A DNA stretch of 64,000 bases from contig NZ_KV917375.1 in the NCBI RefSeq assembly GCF_002019665.1, positions 1,534,390-1,598,389 on the forward strand, read 5' to 3'. Made by a program: the position numbers and the translations under genes. The notes under the pieces were generated by a model. It ran no database searches. It worked only from the letters and a program-made list of their open reading frames with translations, and was not told the origin of the DNA. Source of the DNA: Sutcliffiella halmapala. Its GTDB lineage: Bacteria > Bacillota > Bacilli > Bacillales > Bacillaceae_I. Below are positions 28,160 through 36,894 of this stretch, in pieces (position 1 is the stretch's first letter; the number at the start of each line of letters is the position of its first letter).

Positions 28160-28309
28160 TTAAATCATCGGTAATAGATAGGAAATGATAAACCACATGA
28201 TGCCGAAAAAGATAACTAAGTATGCAGTATATTTGATGAAAGTAGATGCCACAAGTCCTCTATCTTCTTTTGTTTCTCTTTTTTCCACTCTTACATCTTT
28301 ATCTTCCAT
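28160..28309 (-). CDS. Small single-span membrane protein
   Basis: 49 residues (an ATG 6 nt upstream would add Met-Asn). A highly charged N terminus (MEDKDVRVEKRETKEDRG) is followed by one long hydrophobic helix (about 27-47) ending LLPMI. GGGAG precedes the start on the minus strand. No family recognised. Confidence 0.7.
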   Translation of the reverse strand: MEDKDVRVEKRETKEDRGLVASTFIKYTAYLVIFFGIMWFIISYLLPMI

Positions 28310-28620
28310 ATTCATCTCCCTTTCATAATAAGGTTTATCGATTATATTCCCTATTGTGCTCCCTCATTAAACATTAGACATACCTCTTTAGAGTCCAGCA
28401 GAAAATCAGAAGTATATAGAATTTGCAACTTGGGAAAGTGTATAATGAAAAGGTAGAATTAAAACGTGATTTAGACAGAGACTTTCCCAACCAGGACTTT
28501 GTATTTATTTTTGGGGGAAAGCTTTATAATGAAGTATACATTATTGAAAATGCTTCTTTGTTCTAATAAAATGAATTCTTCTCAAAAATAAAAGACTATC
28601 TAGATAAATAGGGGTATTGT
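28310..28620. other. Intergenic region with a long inverted repeat
   Basis: Holds the promoter area of the sensor kinase. TTGGGAAAGT (28430-28439) and ACTTTCCCAA (28481-28490) are perfect 10-bp inverted copies 41 nt apart, with TATAAT at 28441 directly after the first arm. A second TATAAT at 28525 lies nearer the gene. No ORF seen. Confidence 0.6.
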
Positions 28621-29889
28621 ATGAAGAATAAATGGCTAAGGTTTATACCATTAATCTATTTAGGCTTTGGTATCTTATGGATTTCACTGACTGATTATTG
28701 GCTTTATAGTTTAAACCAAAATAATAATCTGATAATTGTAGAATATGTAAATTTGCTAAAGGGTTGGTTGTTTATTATAATCACAGCTTTGCTTATCTAT
28801 TTGATAATCAAAAAGCATGAGGCTCTAAAAGAATTAGAGCAAAAAAAGAGTGAACTATCGACTTTAATTAATAATATGCCTGACTTTGTTTGTTTTAAAG
28901 ATGGTGCAGGTAAATGGGTACTTGCTAATGATTACGGACTCGCCTTATATGATTTGCAAGAAGTAGATTATCAAGGTAAAACAGATTTAGAGCTTGGTGA
29001 ATACTCCCCCCATTTTAAAGAAGCATTTGCTTATTGCATGGAAACGGACGAACAAACGTGGCAAGATGGAAAAATCACTAGGGATGAAGAATCGTTTCTT
29101 TTACCTTGTGGAGAACGGAAAACATTTGATGTTATCAAGGTTCCTTTATTTTATCCAGATGGTAAAAGAAGGGCACTGGTGACAATCGGGAGGGATATTT
29201 CTTCTTTAAAGAAGGCAGAGAGTTTACTTTTAACGAAGGAAAAGCTTTCTGTGGTGGGGGAAATGTCAGCTGGAATTGCTCATGAAATAAAAAATCCGTT
29301 AACGGCTATTAAAGGCTTTATCCAACTAATAAAAAAGTCTGGAAAAGCAAATCAAAATCACGTTAATCTAGTGTTATCAGAGATCGATCGAATTAATGAT
29401 ATTGTAAGTGAAATGTTAGTGCTATCTAAGCCGCCAACCAAAAAATTACTACCAGTGCCACTGACAGAAGTTATTCATTATGTATCGAACTTAGTTAGCA
29501 ATGAGACAAAGCAGGGAAATATACATATTGATGTGAAAAATATTGTGGAAACGACTATGGTTAAAGGTGACGTGAACGGTTTAAAGCAAGTATTTTTAAA
29601 TATTATTAAAAATGCGATGGAAGCAATGCCAGAAGGTGGATTAATCGAAATTTCAGCTGAAATGACCACGCCCAATTACTTAACGATAAAGATTAAAGAT
29701 GATGGAATAGGTATTAGAGAAGCTAATATTGATCAGCTAGGTAATCCTTTTTTTACCTCAAAAGAAAAAGGTATGGGCCTTGGATTAACTATTACTAACA
29801 AGATTATACAAGAACACAATGGTCAATTATATATTGAAAGTGAAGAAGGAAAAGGGACGACGGTATCTATTTCACTATCAACCATTTAA
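28621..29889 (+). CDS. PAS-domain sensor histidine kinase, sporulation-kinase type
   Basis: 422 residues. Two membrane helices (about 8-26 and 38-61) with almost no extracellular loop, a PAS domain (about 75-195, FKDGAGKWVLANDYGLALY), a HisKA domain with phosphorylated His221 in AGIAHEIKNPLTAIKGF, and an ATPase domain (NIIKNAMEAMP, IKDDGIGI, GLGLTITNKIIQEHNG). The H-box and layout resemble B. subtilis KinB/KinD/KinE-like kinases feeding Spo0F. No response regulator is adjacent, which supports an orphan phosphorelay kinase (inference). Confidence 0.92.
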   Translation: MKNKWLRFIPLIYLGFGILWISLTDYWLYSLNQNNNLIIVEYVNLLKGWLFIIITALLIYLIIKKHEALKELEQKKSELSTLINNMPDFVCFKDGAGKWVLANDYGLALYDLQEVDYQGKTDLELGEYSPHFKEAFAYCMETDEQTWQDGKITRDEESFLLPCGERKTFDVIKVPLFYPDGKRRALVTIGRDISSLKKAESLLLTKEKLSVVGEMSAGIAHEIKNPLTAIKGFIQLIKKSGKANQNHVNLVLSEIDRINDIVSEMLVLSKPPTKKLLPVPLTEVIHYVSNLVSNETKQGNIHIDVKNIVETTMVKGDVNGLKQVFLNIIKNAMEAMPEGGLIEISAEMTTPNYLTIKIKDDGIGIREANIDQLGNPFFTSKEKGMGLGLTITNKIIQEHNGQLYIESEEGKGTTVSISLSTI

Positions 29890-29991
29890 AAATGTGCGTT
29901 TGATAGAAGATAGATGACCAAGCACTCTGGAGAAACTAACATAGAATGATTAGTGTACAGCTTCCTTCTCCTTTCGTACACGGGATTATTT

Positions 29992-30020
29992 AGGACAGAG
30001 ATTCTTCTGTCCTTTTTTTT
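29992..30020 (+). terminator. Terminator after the sensor kinase gene
   Basis: AGGACAGA-GATTCT-TCTGTCCT followed by T8. Confidence 0.85.
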
Positions 30021-30093
30021 GTTGTGTAGAAGATTATTAGCTAAAACTGGGTATGAATAAAGATAAAGAATTTAGATAAAATGGGGGAATTTC

Positions 30094-31410
30094 ATGTCAG
30101 AGCATGTACTTTATGATTGTATTGGCGTTGGTATAGGTCCCTTTAACCTAGGGCTTGCGGCGCTATTAGATAACCAAGACAGTATCAAGGCAATCTTTTT
30201 TGATAAGGCTGAGTGCTTTGAATGGCATCCAGGTATGTTAATCGAGGAAGCGGATTTACAGGTACCATTTCTGGCGGACCTAGTAACTTTTGCAGATCCT
30301 ACCAGTAAGTATAGTTTCTTAAATTACGTGCATAAACAAAATCGCTTATATCAGTTTTATTTTTTCAAGAGATTTGATATTCCTAGAAGAGAATATAATT
30401 TATATGCCAAGTGGGTAGCTGATCAACTGAAAGCTTGTCATTTTCAATCTGTCGTAGTAGATGTAAAAGAGACTGAGCACAATGGAGTGTCTGCATATCA
30501 AGTAACGGTTCATAGGTTGGATACTGGTGAGACAAAACTATATTTCACAAAGCATGTTGTTCTTGGGACAGGAAGCATCCCTTTTGTTCCGGAAAGTTTT
30601 AGTCGTGGCAAGCAAAATAATGTCGTACATACTAGCGATTACTTGCCAAATGCATCCGATATTAAAGAAGCTTCATCAGTTGTTGTCGTTGGCTCCGGGC
30701 AAAGTGCAGCCGAGGTTTTTTATGAATTGCTAGTAGATCAAAAGCATTTCCATTATTCACTAACATGGTATACAAGATCAGCCCTCTTTTCTCAGCTCGA
30801 AACTGGGAAGTTAGGTCAGGAAGTATTTTCCCCGGACTACGTTCACTATTTCCATAGCTTAGATTACGAAAAGCGAAAAGAAGCGCTTGGTCGTCTTCAA
30901 ACGGTGCGTAATGGAGTAGATAAAGAAACCTTAATTAATATCTATGATTTGTTATACAACCGGTCAGTCGAAGGTAGAGATAAAAATATCATCATCCAAC
31001 CCTTAACAGAAGTAGAGGAAATCAAAGAACATGGAGTGGAAGTAGAACTTCAATGTATGCAGTGGGAAACGGAAGAAAGCTTTGTTAGAAAAGTAGAAAA
31101 AGTAGTGGTAGCGACAGGTTATAAGCCTCATATTCCAGAATGGATTTGGGATAAAAAAGCAGAAATGGTATGGGAAAGTGATAAGGAGTTTCAGGTAGAT
31201 GAGAAGTTCCGGATTGTATGGAAAGAAAAGCGTGCTAATCATATTTATGCATCTACTAATTTAGAGCACAGTCATGGAACAGCAGCAACAAACCTAAGCT
31301 TAGCTGTTATGCGGAATCAAACAATCATTAATGATATAGCTGGAAAGGAACTTTATCCTTTGAAGAATGATACAGTCTTCCAACAGTTTAGGCCTGAGAT
31401 GAAAAACTAA
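30094..31410 (+). CDS. L-lysine N6- / L-ornithine N5-monooxygenase family protein
   Basis: 438 residues. Flavin- and NADPH-dependent hydroxylase of siderophore pathways (IucD/PvdA/SidA). Shows the FAD motif CIGVGIGPFNLGLAALL, FEWHPGMLIEEADLQVPFLADLVTFADPTS, the NADPH motif VVVVGSGQSAAEVFYELL and VVATGYKPHIP, and the C-terminal HGTAATNLSLAVMRN. Complete. No siderophore synthetase, transporter or Fur box is found beside it, so the amino-acid substrate and final product are unknown. Start has GGGGGAA 7 nt upstream. Confidence 0.9.
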   Translation: MSEHVLYDCIGVGIGPFNLGLAALLDNQDSIKAIFFDKAECFEWHPGMLIEEADLQVPFLADLVTFADPTSKYSFLNYVHKQNRLYQFYFFKRFDIPRREYNLYAKWVADQLKACHFQSVVVDVKETEHNGVSAYQVTVHRLDTGETKLYFTKHVVLGTGSIPFVPESFSRGKQNNVVHTSDYLPNASDIKEASSVVVVGSGQSAAEVFYELLVDQKHFHYSLTWYTRSALFSQLETGKLGQEVFSPDYVHYFHSLDYEKRKEALGRLQTVRNGVDKETLINIYDLLYNRSVEGRDKNIIIQPLTEVEEIKEHGVEVELQCMQWETEESFVRKVEKVVVATGYKPHIPEWIWDKKAEMVWESDKEFQVDEKFRIVWKEKRANHIYASTNLEHSHGTAATNLSLAVMRNQTIINDIAGKELYPLKNDTVFQQFRPEMKN

Positions 31411-31435
31411 GTTTACAAAGTTAGAGGAAGGGTAT
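31411..31435 (+). promoter_or_regulatory. Sigma-B-type promoter of the PfpI stress gene
   Basis: GTTTAC, 13 nt, GGGTAT fits the B. subtilis sigma-B consensus (GTTTAA-N12-15-GGGWAW). It is 40 nt upstream of the start of a DJ-1/PfpI general-stress protein, a known sigma-B-type target family. Confidence 0.65.
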
Positions 31436-31475
31436 TTTAACTTATGTAACTATATGTAGAAGGAGTCGATAGAAA

Positions 31476-31991
31476 ATGAGTAAAAAAATTGCTGTAGTTG
31501 TAACAAATATGTTCGAGGACTCAGAATACACAGAACCAGTTAAGGCATTTAAAGAAGCAGGTCATGAAGTAACTGTCATAGAGAAAACTAAAGGTGAGAC
31601 TGTTAAAGGGAAATCAGAAGACACGAAAGTAACTATTGATGCTGGGATAGAAGATGTAAAACCAGAAGACTTCGATGCACTATTCATTCCAGGTGGCTTC
31701 TCACCAGACATATTACGAGCGGATGATCGCTTCGTTATTTTTACCAAAGCGTTTATGGATGACAAGAAACCAGTGTTCGCAATCTGCCATGGTCCTCAGT
31801 TATTAATAACAGCCGAGGCTTTAAAAGGGCGAGATGTGACAGGATATACTTCAATTAAAGTGGATTTACAAAATGCAGGAGCCACTTTTCACGACAAAGA
31901 GGTAGTCGTTTGCCATGATCAGCTCGTCTCCAGTAGAACACCAGATGACTTACCTGCTTTTATCCGTGAGTCATTAAAATTGTTGAAATAA
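31476..31991 (+). CDS. DJ-1/PfpI-family general stress protein
   Basis: 171 residues. Type-1 glutamine-amidotransferase fold; nucleophile elbow VFAICHGPQLL (Cys), preceded by FIPGGFSPDILR with the conserved acidic loop. Length and sequence match the YfkM/YraA group of B. subtilis, linked to repair of glycated or oxidised proteins (protein deglycase or cysteine peptidase activity debated). Good GGAG start site and a sigma-B-like promoter. Confidence 0.92.
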   Translation: MSKKIAVVVTNMFEDSEYTEPVKAFKEAGHEVTVIEKTKGETVKGKSEDTKVTIDAGIEDVKPEDFDALFIPGGFSPDILRADDRFVIFTKAFMDDKKPVFAICHGPQLLITAEALKGRDVTGYTSIKVDLQNAGATFHDKEVVVCHDQLVSSRTPDDLPAFIRESLKLLK

Positions 31992-31997
31992 TTAGCA

Positions 31998-32038
31998 AAA
32001 AACTACCAGGCAGTTTTAAAAGTCTGGTAGTTTTTTTG
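31998..32038 (+). terminator. Terminator before comGA
   Basis: AAAAAACTACCAG pairs with CTGGTAGTTTTTTT. Confidence 0.88.
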
Positions 32039-32153
32039 AAAAATATTTAAAAACCTTGCAGGAATAACTCGAGTTTTGTAGAAATTTATGAGAGTAAGCA
32101 AAAAATTTAAGAAAGGAATTCGGCTACCTTAATCCAAGAACTAGAGGTGAAAA

Positions 32154-33221
32154 ATGAATATTGAAAAAAAGTGTGAAGAAATTATTCGTCAAGCCATTCG
32201 GTTGCGTGTATCCGATATTCACATGAAACCACAAGAGAAGACAGCGTGCCTTATGTTTCGGATGGATCATTATTTATATGATCAGGAAGAAGTGTCACTC
32301 GAGATTTACGAAAGAATAGTTTCCCATCTTAAGTTCCAGGCTTCTATGGACATTGGAGAAACAAGAAAACCACAAAATGGCGCATTAACCTTAATGATTG
32401 ACTCCAAACAAATTAATCTTCGGCTCTCCACACTCCCAACTTTTTATCATGAAAGCCTAGTTATTCGAATTCTACCCCAAGATTCCCATCATCCATTAAA
32501 ATATCTATCCTTATTTCCAAACTCTACTACAAAGTTATTATCTTTAATGAAATATTCCCACGGATTAATTCTATTTACAGGTCCGACTGGCTCTGGAAAA
32601 TCTACAACGCTCTATTCCCTACTAGAAGAAACAAAATCTATGCTCCAGCGAAATATTATCACGCTCGAGGACCCTGTAGAAAGAAAAAGTAAACATGTCC
32701 TACAAGTTCAAGTAAACGAAAAAGCTGGTATCACTTATACCACAGGATTAAAAGCAATACTTCGCCATGATCCTGATATCATTATGGTTGGAGAAATAAG
32801 AGATGAGGAAACAGCAAAAATTGCGATAAGGGCTTCGCTCACAGGTCATCTAGTATTGAGTACACTGCATACTCGGGATGCCAAAGGAGCAGTTTATCGG
32901 TTGTTAGAATTTGGTGTAACACAACAGGAGTTAGAACAGACACTTATTGCCATCTCTGCTCAACGATTAGTAGAGTTAAAGTGTCCTTTTTGTCAGCAGG
33001 AGTGTTCAACCTTTTGCAGAAAGTACCGAAGCCATCGCTTAGCTAGTGTCCATGAACTGCTCTATGGGAGAGAGTTAGTAAAGGTCATGAAAGAATGCAA
33101 TGGAGAAAATGTAGTATTAGGCTATCCGACGCTTAAAGAAGTAATTAAAAAAGGAATTGCACTAGGGTTTATCCAAAATAGTGAGTATGAGAGATGGGTC
33201 TATGATGGCACGGAGCAATAA
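32154..33221 (+). CDS. comGA: Competence traffic ATPase ComGA
   Basis: 355 residues. PilB-type GspE ATPase that powers assembly of the competence pseudopilus at the inner membrane face. Has VSDIHMKPQ in the N domain, Walker A GPTGSGKSTT, the Asp box ITLEDPVERK, Walker B region DPDIIMVGEIRDEET, and the His box GHLVLSTLHTRDA. Near the C terminus a Cys cluster (CPFCQQECSTFC) is unusual for ComGA and could bind zinc. First gene of the comG operon; overlaps comGB. Confidence 0.96.
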   Translation: MNIEKKCEEIIRQAIRLRVSDIHMKPQEKTACLMFRMDHYLYDQEEVSLEIYERIVSHLKFQASMDIGETRKPQNGALTLMIDSKQINLRLSTLPTFYHESLVIRILPQDSHHPLKYLSLFPNSTTKLLSLMKYSHGLILFTGPTGSGKSTTLYSLLEETKSMLQRNIITLEDPVERKSKHVLQVQVNEKAGITYTTGLKAILRHDPDIIMVGEIRDEETAKIAIRASLTGHLVLSTLHTRDAKGAVYRLLEFGVTQQELEQTLIAISAQRLVELKCPFCQQECSTFCRKYRSHRLASVHELLYGRELVKVMKECNGENVVLGYPTLKEVIKKGIALGFIQNSEYERWVYDGTEQ

Positions 33222-34245
33222 AAGATGGAGTATAAAAGCACAAGAAGAGTTTCTTATTCGTGTAGGAGATTTATATTCAAACGGTTATTCTTTATTAGAA
33301 GCAATTGAATTGATGAGCATCTATTATGAGGATAAGAAGAAAAGCAATGACCTATTAAGAGCAATACAGGAGTTGAAAAATGGCTTTAGCATCCATAAAG
33401 TACTTGAGATGCTTGATTTTCATCAAGATGTTTTATCCCTACTTTTTTTTTCGCAAAAACATGGGAATTTAGGAGATGCCTTTAAAACTGCAGGTCAATT
33501 AATGCAAAGAAAGAGGTATTATCATCAAAAGCTCATGGAGATAATTCGCTATCCAATTTTCTTGCTTTTCCTTGTTTTAATCATGCTAATCTTTGTTCAA
33601 ACTGTCTTGCTACCACAATTTAACCAGTTATTTCAGCAAATGAATATTGCACTACACAAAGGAATTACGATGTTTTTCATCGTTATAAGTAAGCTACCCC
33701 AATTGCTTTTTTTTACGGCTATTTTGATTGGTTGTCTCTTGTTACTCACTCGTATTTACGCAAAGCGAATCCACCCTACAAAAAAACTCAAACTTTTAAT
33801 GAAAATACCTCTCCTCAAATCATTCCTATCGCTTCACTATTCCCATTACTTTTCACAACAACTAAGTAGTTTACTCTCTAGTGGTATGACGATTAATGAA
33901 GCGATTTCTGTGTTTGAGCAACAAACCTATCATGCCTATTTTCAAGTGAGAGCGGCGGAATTTCGGGAGCGGTTAATTGAAGGAGAAAAATTCGAACAAC
34001 TGATTCAAAGAGATATGGTATTTGAAAAGGGATTAGCTTCTGTCATCTTACACGGTCAAAAAAATGGTAGACTTTCTCGTGAATTAGAGGAATATAGCCG
34101 TTTATTATTAGCAAACTTACAAAAAAAATCAGAAAGTTTGCTTGGAAAAATCCAGCCATGTTTATTTTTAGCTATCGGAGCATTCGTTTTAGTACTATAT
34201 CTCTGCATTTTTATTCCGATGTTTCAACTTTTAGGAGGATTATAA
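33202..34245 (+). CDS. comGB: Competence pilus platform protein ComGB
   Basis: About 347 residues. GspF/PilC-type inner-membrane platform for the competence pilus: two GspF repeats, with membrane helices at about 120-145, 165-190 and the C terminus (CLFLAIGAFVLVLYLCIFIPMF), and the signature VREGxxFxxLI-like RERLIEGEKFEQLI. Start uncertain: ATG 33202 or 33205 overlaps comGA by 20 nt; in-frame GTG 33181 and ATG 33187 are alternatives and none has a strong Shine-Dalgarno site. Confidence 0.92.
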   Translation: MMARSNKRWSIKAQEEFLIRVGDLYSNGYSLLEAIELMSIYYEDKKKSNDLLRAIQELKNGFSIHKVLEMLDFHQDVLSLLFFSQKHGNLGDAFKTAGQLMQRKRYYHQKLMEIIRYPIFLLFLVLIMLIFVQTVLLPQFNQLFQQMNIALHKGITMFFIVISKLPQLLFFTAILIGCLLLLTRIYAKRIHPTKKLKLLMKIPLLKSFLSLHYSHYFSQQLSSLLSSGMTINEAISVFEQQTYHAYFQVRAAEFRERLIEGEKFEQLIQRDMVFEKGLASVILHGQKNGRLSRELEEYSRLLLANLQKKSESLLGKIQPCLFLAIGAFVLVLYLCIFIPMFQLLGGL

Positions 34246-34246
34246 T

Positions 34247-34582
34247 ATGAGAAAAATGATGAAGGATGAAAATGGATTCACCTTGGTCGAGATGCTGCTA
34301 GTTATGCTAGTCATCACGGTATTGTTGTTGATAATGATCCCCAATGTTACAAAAAACACAGGAATCATTGGAGATAAAGGATGCGATGCGTTAGTAAAGA
34401 TGGTAGAGGCTCAAATGCAAGCGTACCGTTTAGAAACGGGGAGTAATCCTACTAGTATTCAAGACTTGAATGATCCGGAATACTTAGGGGATAAATTTGA
34501 CGAAGAAGATGTGCTTTCATGTCCCAATGGAAAAGTAATCATCATTAATGGGAATGAGGTCGATACGGTTGAAGAGTCGTAA
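34247..34582 (+). CDS. comGC: Major competence pseudopilin ComGC
   Basis: 111 residues. Class 3 prepilin: basic leader then ENGFTLVEMLLVMLVITVLLLIMIP, cleaved by ComC after Gly. Cys residues (GDKGCDAL and VLSCPNG) match the intramolecular disulfide known for ComGC. GGAGG 7 nt upstream; starts 1 nt after comGB. Confidence 0.95.
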   Translation: MRKMMKDENGFTLVEMLLVMLVITVLLLIMIPNVTKNTGIIGDKGCDALVKMVEAQMQAYRLETGSNPTSIQDLNDPEYLGDKFDEEDVLSCPNGKVIIINGNEVDTVEES

Positions 34583-35033
34583 AGCTAACTCCCTTCTTTA
34601 CTCCTCAGGCGGTTTTACCTTTTTAGAATCAATTTTGGTTTTATCCATTGTATCTATAATCTTATCCGTTAGTGTTTTAAAACTTGCTGCAGTGGAAGAA
34701 AAACATATTGCTCAAAATTTTTTCTACCAATTTAGTAACGATGTATTATTTGCACAGCAATACGCTATGAGTACGAAGCATACGGTTAGCATCATCATTG
34801 TACCAAGCCATCATTACTATCGAATTACACAAGGATCATTCAACGAAGTTCTTAGAAGAAACTATCATGAAGATATCTCGATTGATCCACGTACAATGGG
34901 CACTGTGATTAGCTTTCAAGGAAATGGTAGTATACAAAAAGCAGGCACGATGGGATTGACTTATAAACAGAAAGAGAGTTTCCGTATCGTCTTTCAGTTG
35001 GGCAAGGGAAGATTTTATGTGGAAGCTGTCTAA
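34548..35033 (+). CDS. comGD: Minor competence pseudopilin ComGD
   Basis: 161 residues. Prepilin motif SGGFTFLESILVLSIVSIILSV, then a soluble domain (ISIDPRTMGTVISFQGNGSIQKAGT) typical of ComGD. Overlaps comGC by 35 nt (or less if ATG 34554 is used). Confidence 0.92.
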   Translation: MGMRSIRLKSRKANSLLYSSGGFTFLESILVLSIVSIILSVSVLKLAAVEEKHIAQNFFYQFSNDVLFAQQYAMSTKHTVSIIIVPSHHYYRITQGSFNEVLRRNYHEDISIDPRTMGTVISFQGNGSIQKAGTMGLTYKQKESFRIVFQLGKGRFYVEAV

Positions 35034-35349
35034 TGGTTTTACCTTATTGGAGGTACTTGCTACTATGGTGGTTTGGATGATTACTATTACGTTATTGTTG
35101 CCAGCTTTAGTTATGATTAACCAGGAGCGGAATGGATTTACGCTTGACCGCGAGGCGCGGTTTCTACTCAATCAAGAATTAGAAAGCAAAAGGAGTCATG
35201 GAGATCCTCTAAGTGAAAAAATAATAGAAAAACAGGGACGCGTCTTTCAATTAATTCGTAAGGAAGATGGATCTCTCATATCAATATGTGTGAAGTATCA
35301 AGACTATCGGGATCGAGAAAAAACAAGGTGTGTGTATTGGCATGAATAA
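35017..35349 (+). CDS. comGE: Minor competence pseudopilin ComGE
   Basis: 110 residues. Prepilin motif SNGFTLLEVLATMVVWMITITLLL with a very short leader. Overlaps comGD by 17 nt. C-terminal Cys residues (SICVKY, TRCVYW). Assignment rests on the prepilin motif and operon order. Confidence 0.9.
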   Translation: MWKLSNGFTLLEVLATMVVWMITITLLLPALVMINQERNGFTLDREARFLLNQELESKRSHGDPLSEKIIEKQGRVFQLIRKEDGSLISICVKYQDYRDREKTRCVYWHE

Positions 35350-35782
35350 AAAAAGTGGAGGTTTTACTTTAATCGAGGTGCTTGTTAGTTTTTCTGTGGT
35401 TTTGGTTTTAACTGCTTTTTTCCCAATTCTTCTAAAAAGCATCTATACATTAACGAAAGAGAATAAAGAGATCCATCCTTTAGAGCTCGAAGTATTTATT
35501 CATCAAGCAAAAATGGAAATAAGAAATGCGAAACATGTAACAACGAATGGAAAGATGCTAACGATTATGAATCGCAATAATCAAACCATCACTTATGAAA
35601 ATTATGAGGGAAAGGTACGTAGAAGAGTAAATGGGAGTGGGCACGAAATATTATTACAAAATGTCCATCAAGTAACATATGTAGAGCAAAATAATGGGGC
35701 AGTCTTCTTAATAGAAGGAAATAATCATGAGTTTTATGAAATTACCGTCAGTGCAATTGTGAAAGAATGGACATCTGATTAA
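35342..35782 (+). CDS. comGF: Minor competence pseudopilin ComGF
   Basis: 146 residues from ATG 35342 (longer starts would lie deeper in comGE). Prepilin motif GGFTLIEVLVSFSVVLVLTAFF, followed by the ComGF-type LEVFIHQAKMEIRNAK...VNGSGHEILLQNVHQVTY. Overlaps comGE by 8 nt. Confidence 0.92.
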   Translation: MNKKSGGFTLIEVLVSFSVVLVLTAFFPILLKSIYTLTKENKEIHPLELEVFIHQAKMEIRNAKHVTTNGKMLTIMNRNNQTITYENYEGKVRRRVNGSGHEILLQNVHQVTYVEQNNGAVFLIEGNNHEFYEITVSAIVKEWTSD

Positions 35783-35783
35783 G

Positions 35784-36152
35784 ATGGAAAAAGGCTATAT
35801 TTTCCCTATCACATTAATGCTCTCTGTACTATTGTCGGGATTTTTGTTACACCAAATTGAACTATATAGAATGGAAAAGCTGTTTTATGCCGAATCAGAT
35901 GAGCTGTTTGAATTAGAGCATATGATGAAGTATTCTTGGGACAGTGTGGAGAATGAATTGCAAACTGATACGTTTCCCCTCCTTAACTCCATTTCCTTTC
36001 CTTCAGGAACGGCTACAATTTCTACCCAAGATACCTATCCAATAGCACAAATTAAGATAATTTGCGTAACAACGAATGACAGAAGATATGAGGCGACTAT
36101 TCAATATGATCGAGCGGCCTATCAAGTAATTTCTTGGATAGAAACCAATTGA
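35784..36152 (+). CDS. comGG: Competence protein ComGG
   Basis: 122 residues. Degenerate prepilin-like N terminus (MEKGYIFPITLMLSVLLSGFLLHQIELYRMEK) without the usual GFTLxE motif, as in B. subtilis ComGG. Last gene of comG; starts 1 nt after comGF and is followed by two terminators. Confidence 0.88.
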   Translation: MEKGYIFPITLMLSVLLSGFLLHQIELYRMEKLFYAESDELFELEHMMKYSWDSVENELQTDTFPLLNSISFPSGTATISTQDTYPIAQIKIICVTTNDRRYEATIQYDRAAYQVISWIETN

Positions 36153-36186
36153 TTCAGACATAAATGCATACGAAAGACCTTTTTCT

Positions 36187-36228
36187 AAAGGCTCTGTTAA
36201 AGTACAGTGGTGTTTAACAGAGCCTTTC
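36187..36228 (+). terminator. comG operon terminator
   Basis: Perfect 15-bp stem AAAGGCTCTGTTAAA/TTTAACAGAGCCTTT. Confidence 0.85.
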
Positions 36229-36239
36229 TAATATAAATG

Positions 36240-36279
36240 GTGCTTAGTGATCTTTCTAGATTAAGCTAAGCACTTTTTA
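36240..36279 (+). terminator. Second terminator after comG
   Basis: GTGCTTAG...CTAAGCAC followed by T5; a back-up to the previous hairpin. Confidence 0.75.
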
Positions 36280-36344
36280 GGTAGAGAAATTACGGTGTTT
36301 TTCCTATAATAGAAAGAAAGAATATCTGGGAAAGAGGAATTTCG

Positions 36345-36860
36345 GTGAAAAGTATCTATTTAACAGGATTTATGGGAGCGGGGAAAACCTCAATTGGAAA
36401 AGCGCTTGGTGAAAAAATGTCCCTTCCCATATATGATACAGACTCTTATATTGAAAAAAATGAGGGGTGTAGTATAAAAGAAATATTTGATAGCCGTGGG
36501 GAAGAGAAATTTCGTTTCTTAGAGGAACAAACTTTAAGAGAACTACCTATAACTAATTCCATAATCATGACAGGCGGTGGCATAATTAGTCGACAAAGTA
36601 ATATCGAATGGATGAAAGTAAAAGGGGTAATGTTATTTTTGTACTGCGATATTAACACAATAATGAAACGGTTAGAAAATGATGTAACAAGACCGCTTGT
36701 ACATAAAAAAAGTATAGAGGAAATTAATATGATTTACTCGAAACGGTTGCCACTGTACCATCAAGCACATTTAACCATAGATATATCAGACGATACTCTA
36801 CAAGAGGCAACCGAAAAGGTATATCAAGCGATTAAATCATGGCAAAGCGGTCAACACTAA
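36345..36860 (+). CDS. aroK: Shikimate kinase
   Basis: 171 residues from a GTG start. Phosphorylates shikimate in aromatic amino-acid synthesis. Walker A GFMGAGKTSIGKAL, shikimate-binding DTDSYIE, SRGEEKFRFLEE (Arg), TGGGII and NDVTRPL (lid). Followed 35 nt later by yqzE. Confidence 0.95.
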   Translation: MKSIYLTGFMGAGKTSIGKALGEKMSLPIYDTDSYIEKNEGCSIKEIFDSRGEEKFRFLEEQTLRELPITNSIIMTGGGIISRQSNIEWMKVKGVMLFLYCDINTIMKRLENDVTRPLVHKKSIEEINMIYSKRLPLYHQAHLTIDISDDTLQEATEKVYQAIKSWQSGQH

Positions 36861-36894
36861 TGGGTAAGAAATAAGCCCATTGGTGGTGAGTGCG

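Noticed and set aside
29890-30093. Fur box before the siderophore hydroxylase
   Set aside because: No sequence close to TGATAATNATTATCA in the interval.
32039-32153. ComK box (AAAA-N5-TTTT pair) upstream of comGA
   Set aside because: A/T runs are present but no pair with the correct five-base spacing was found.
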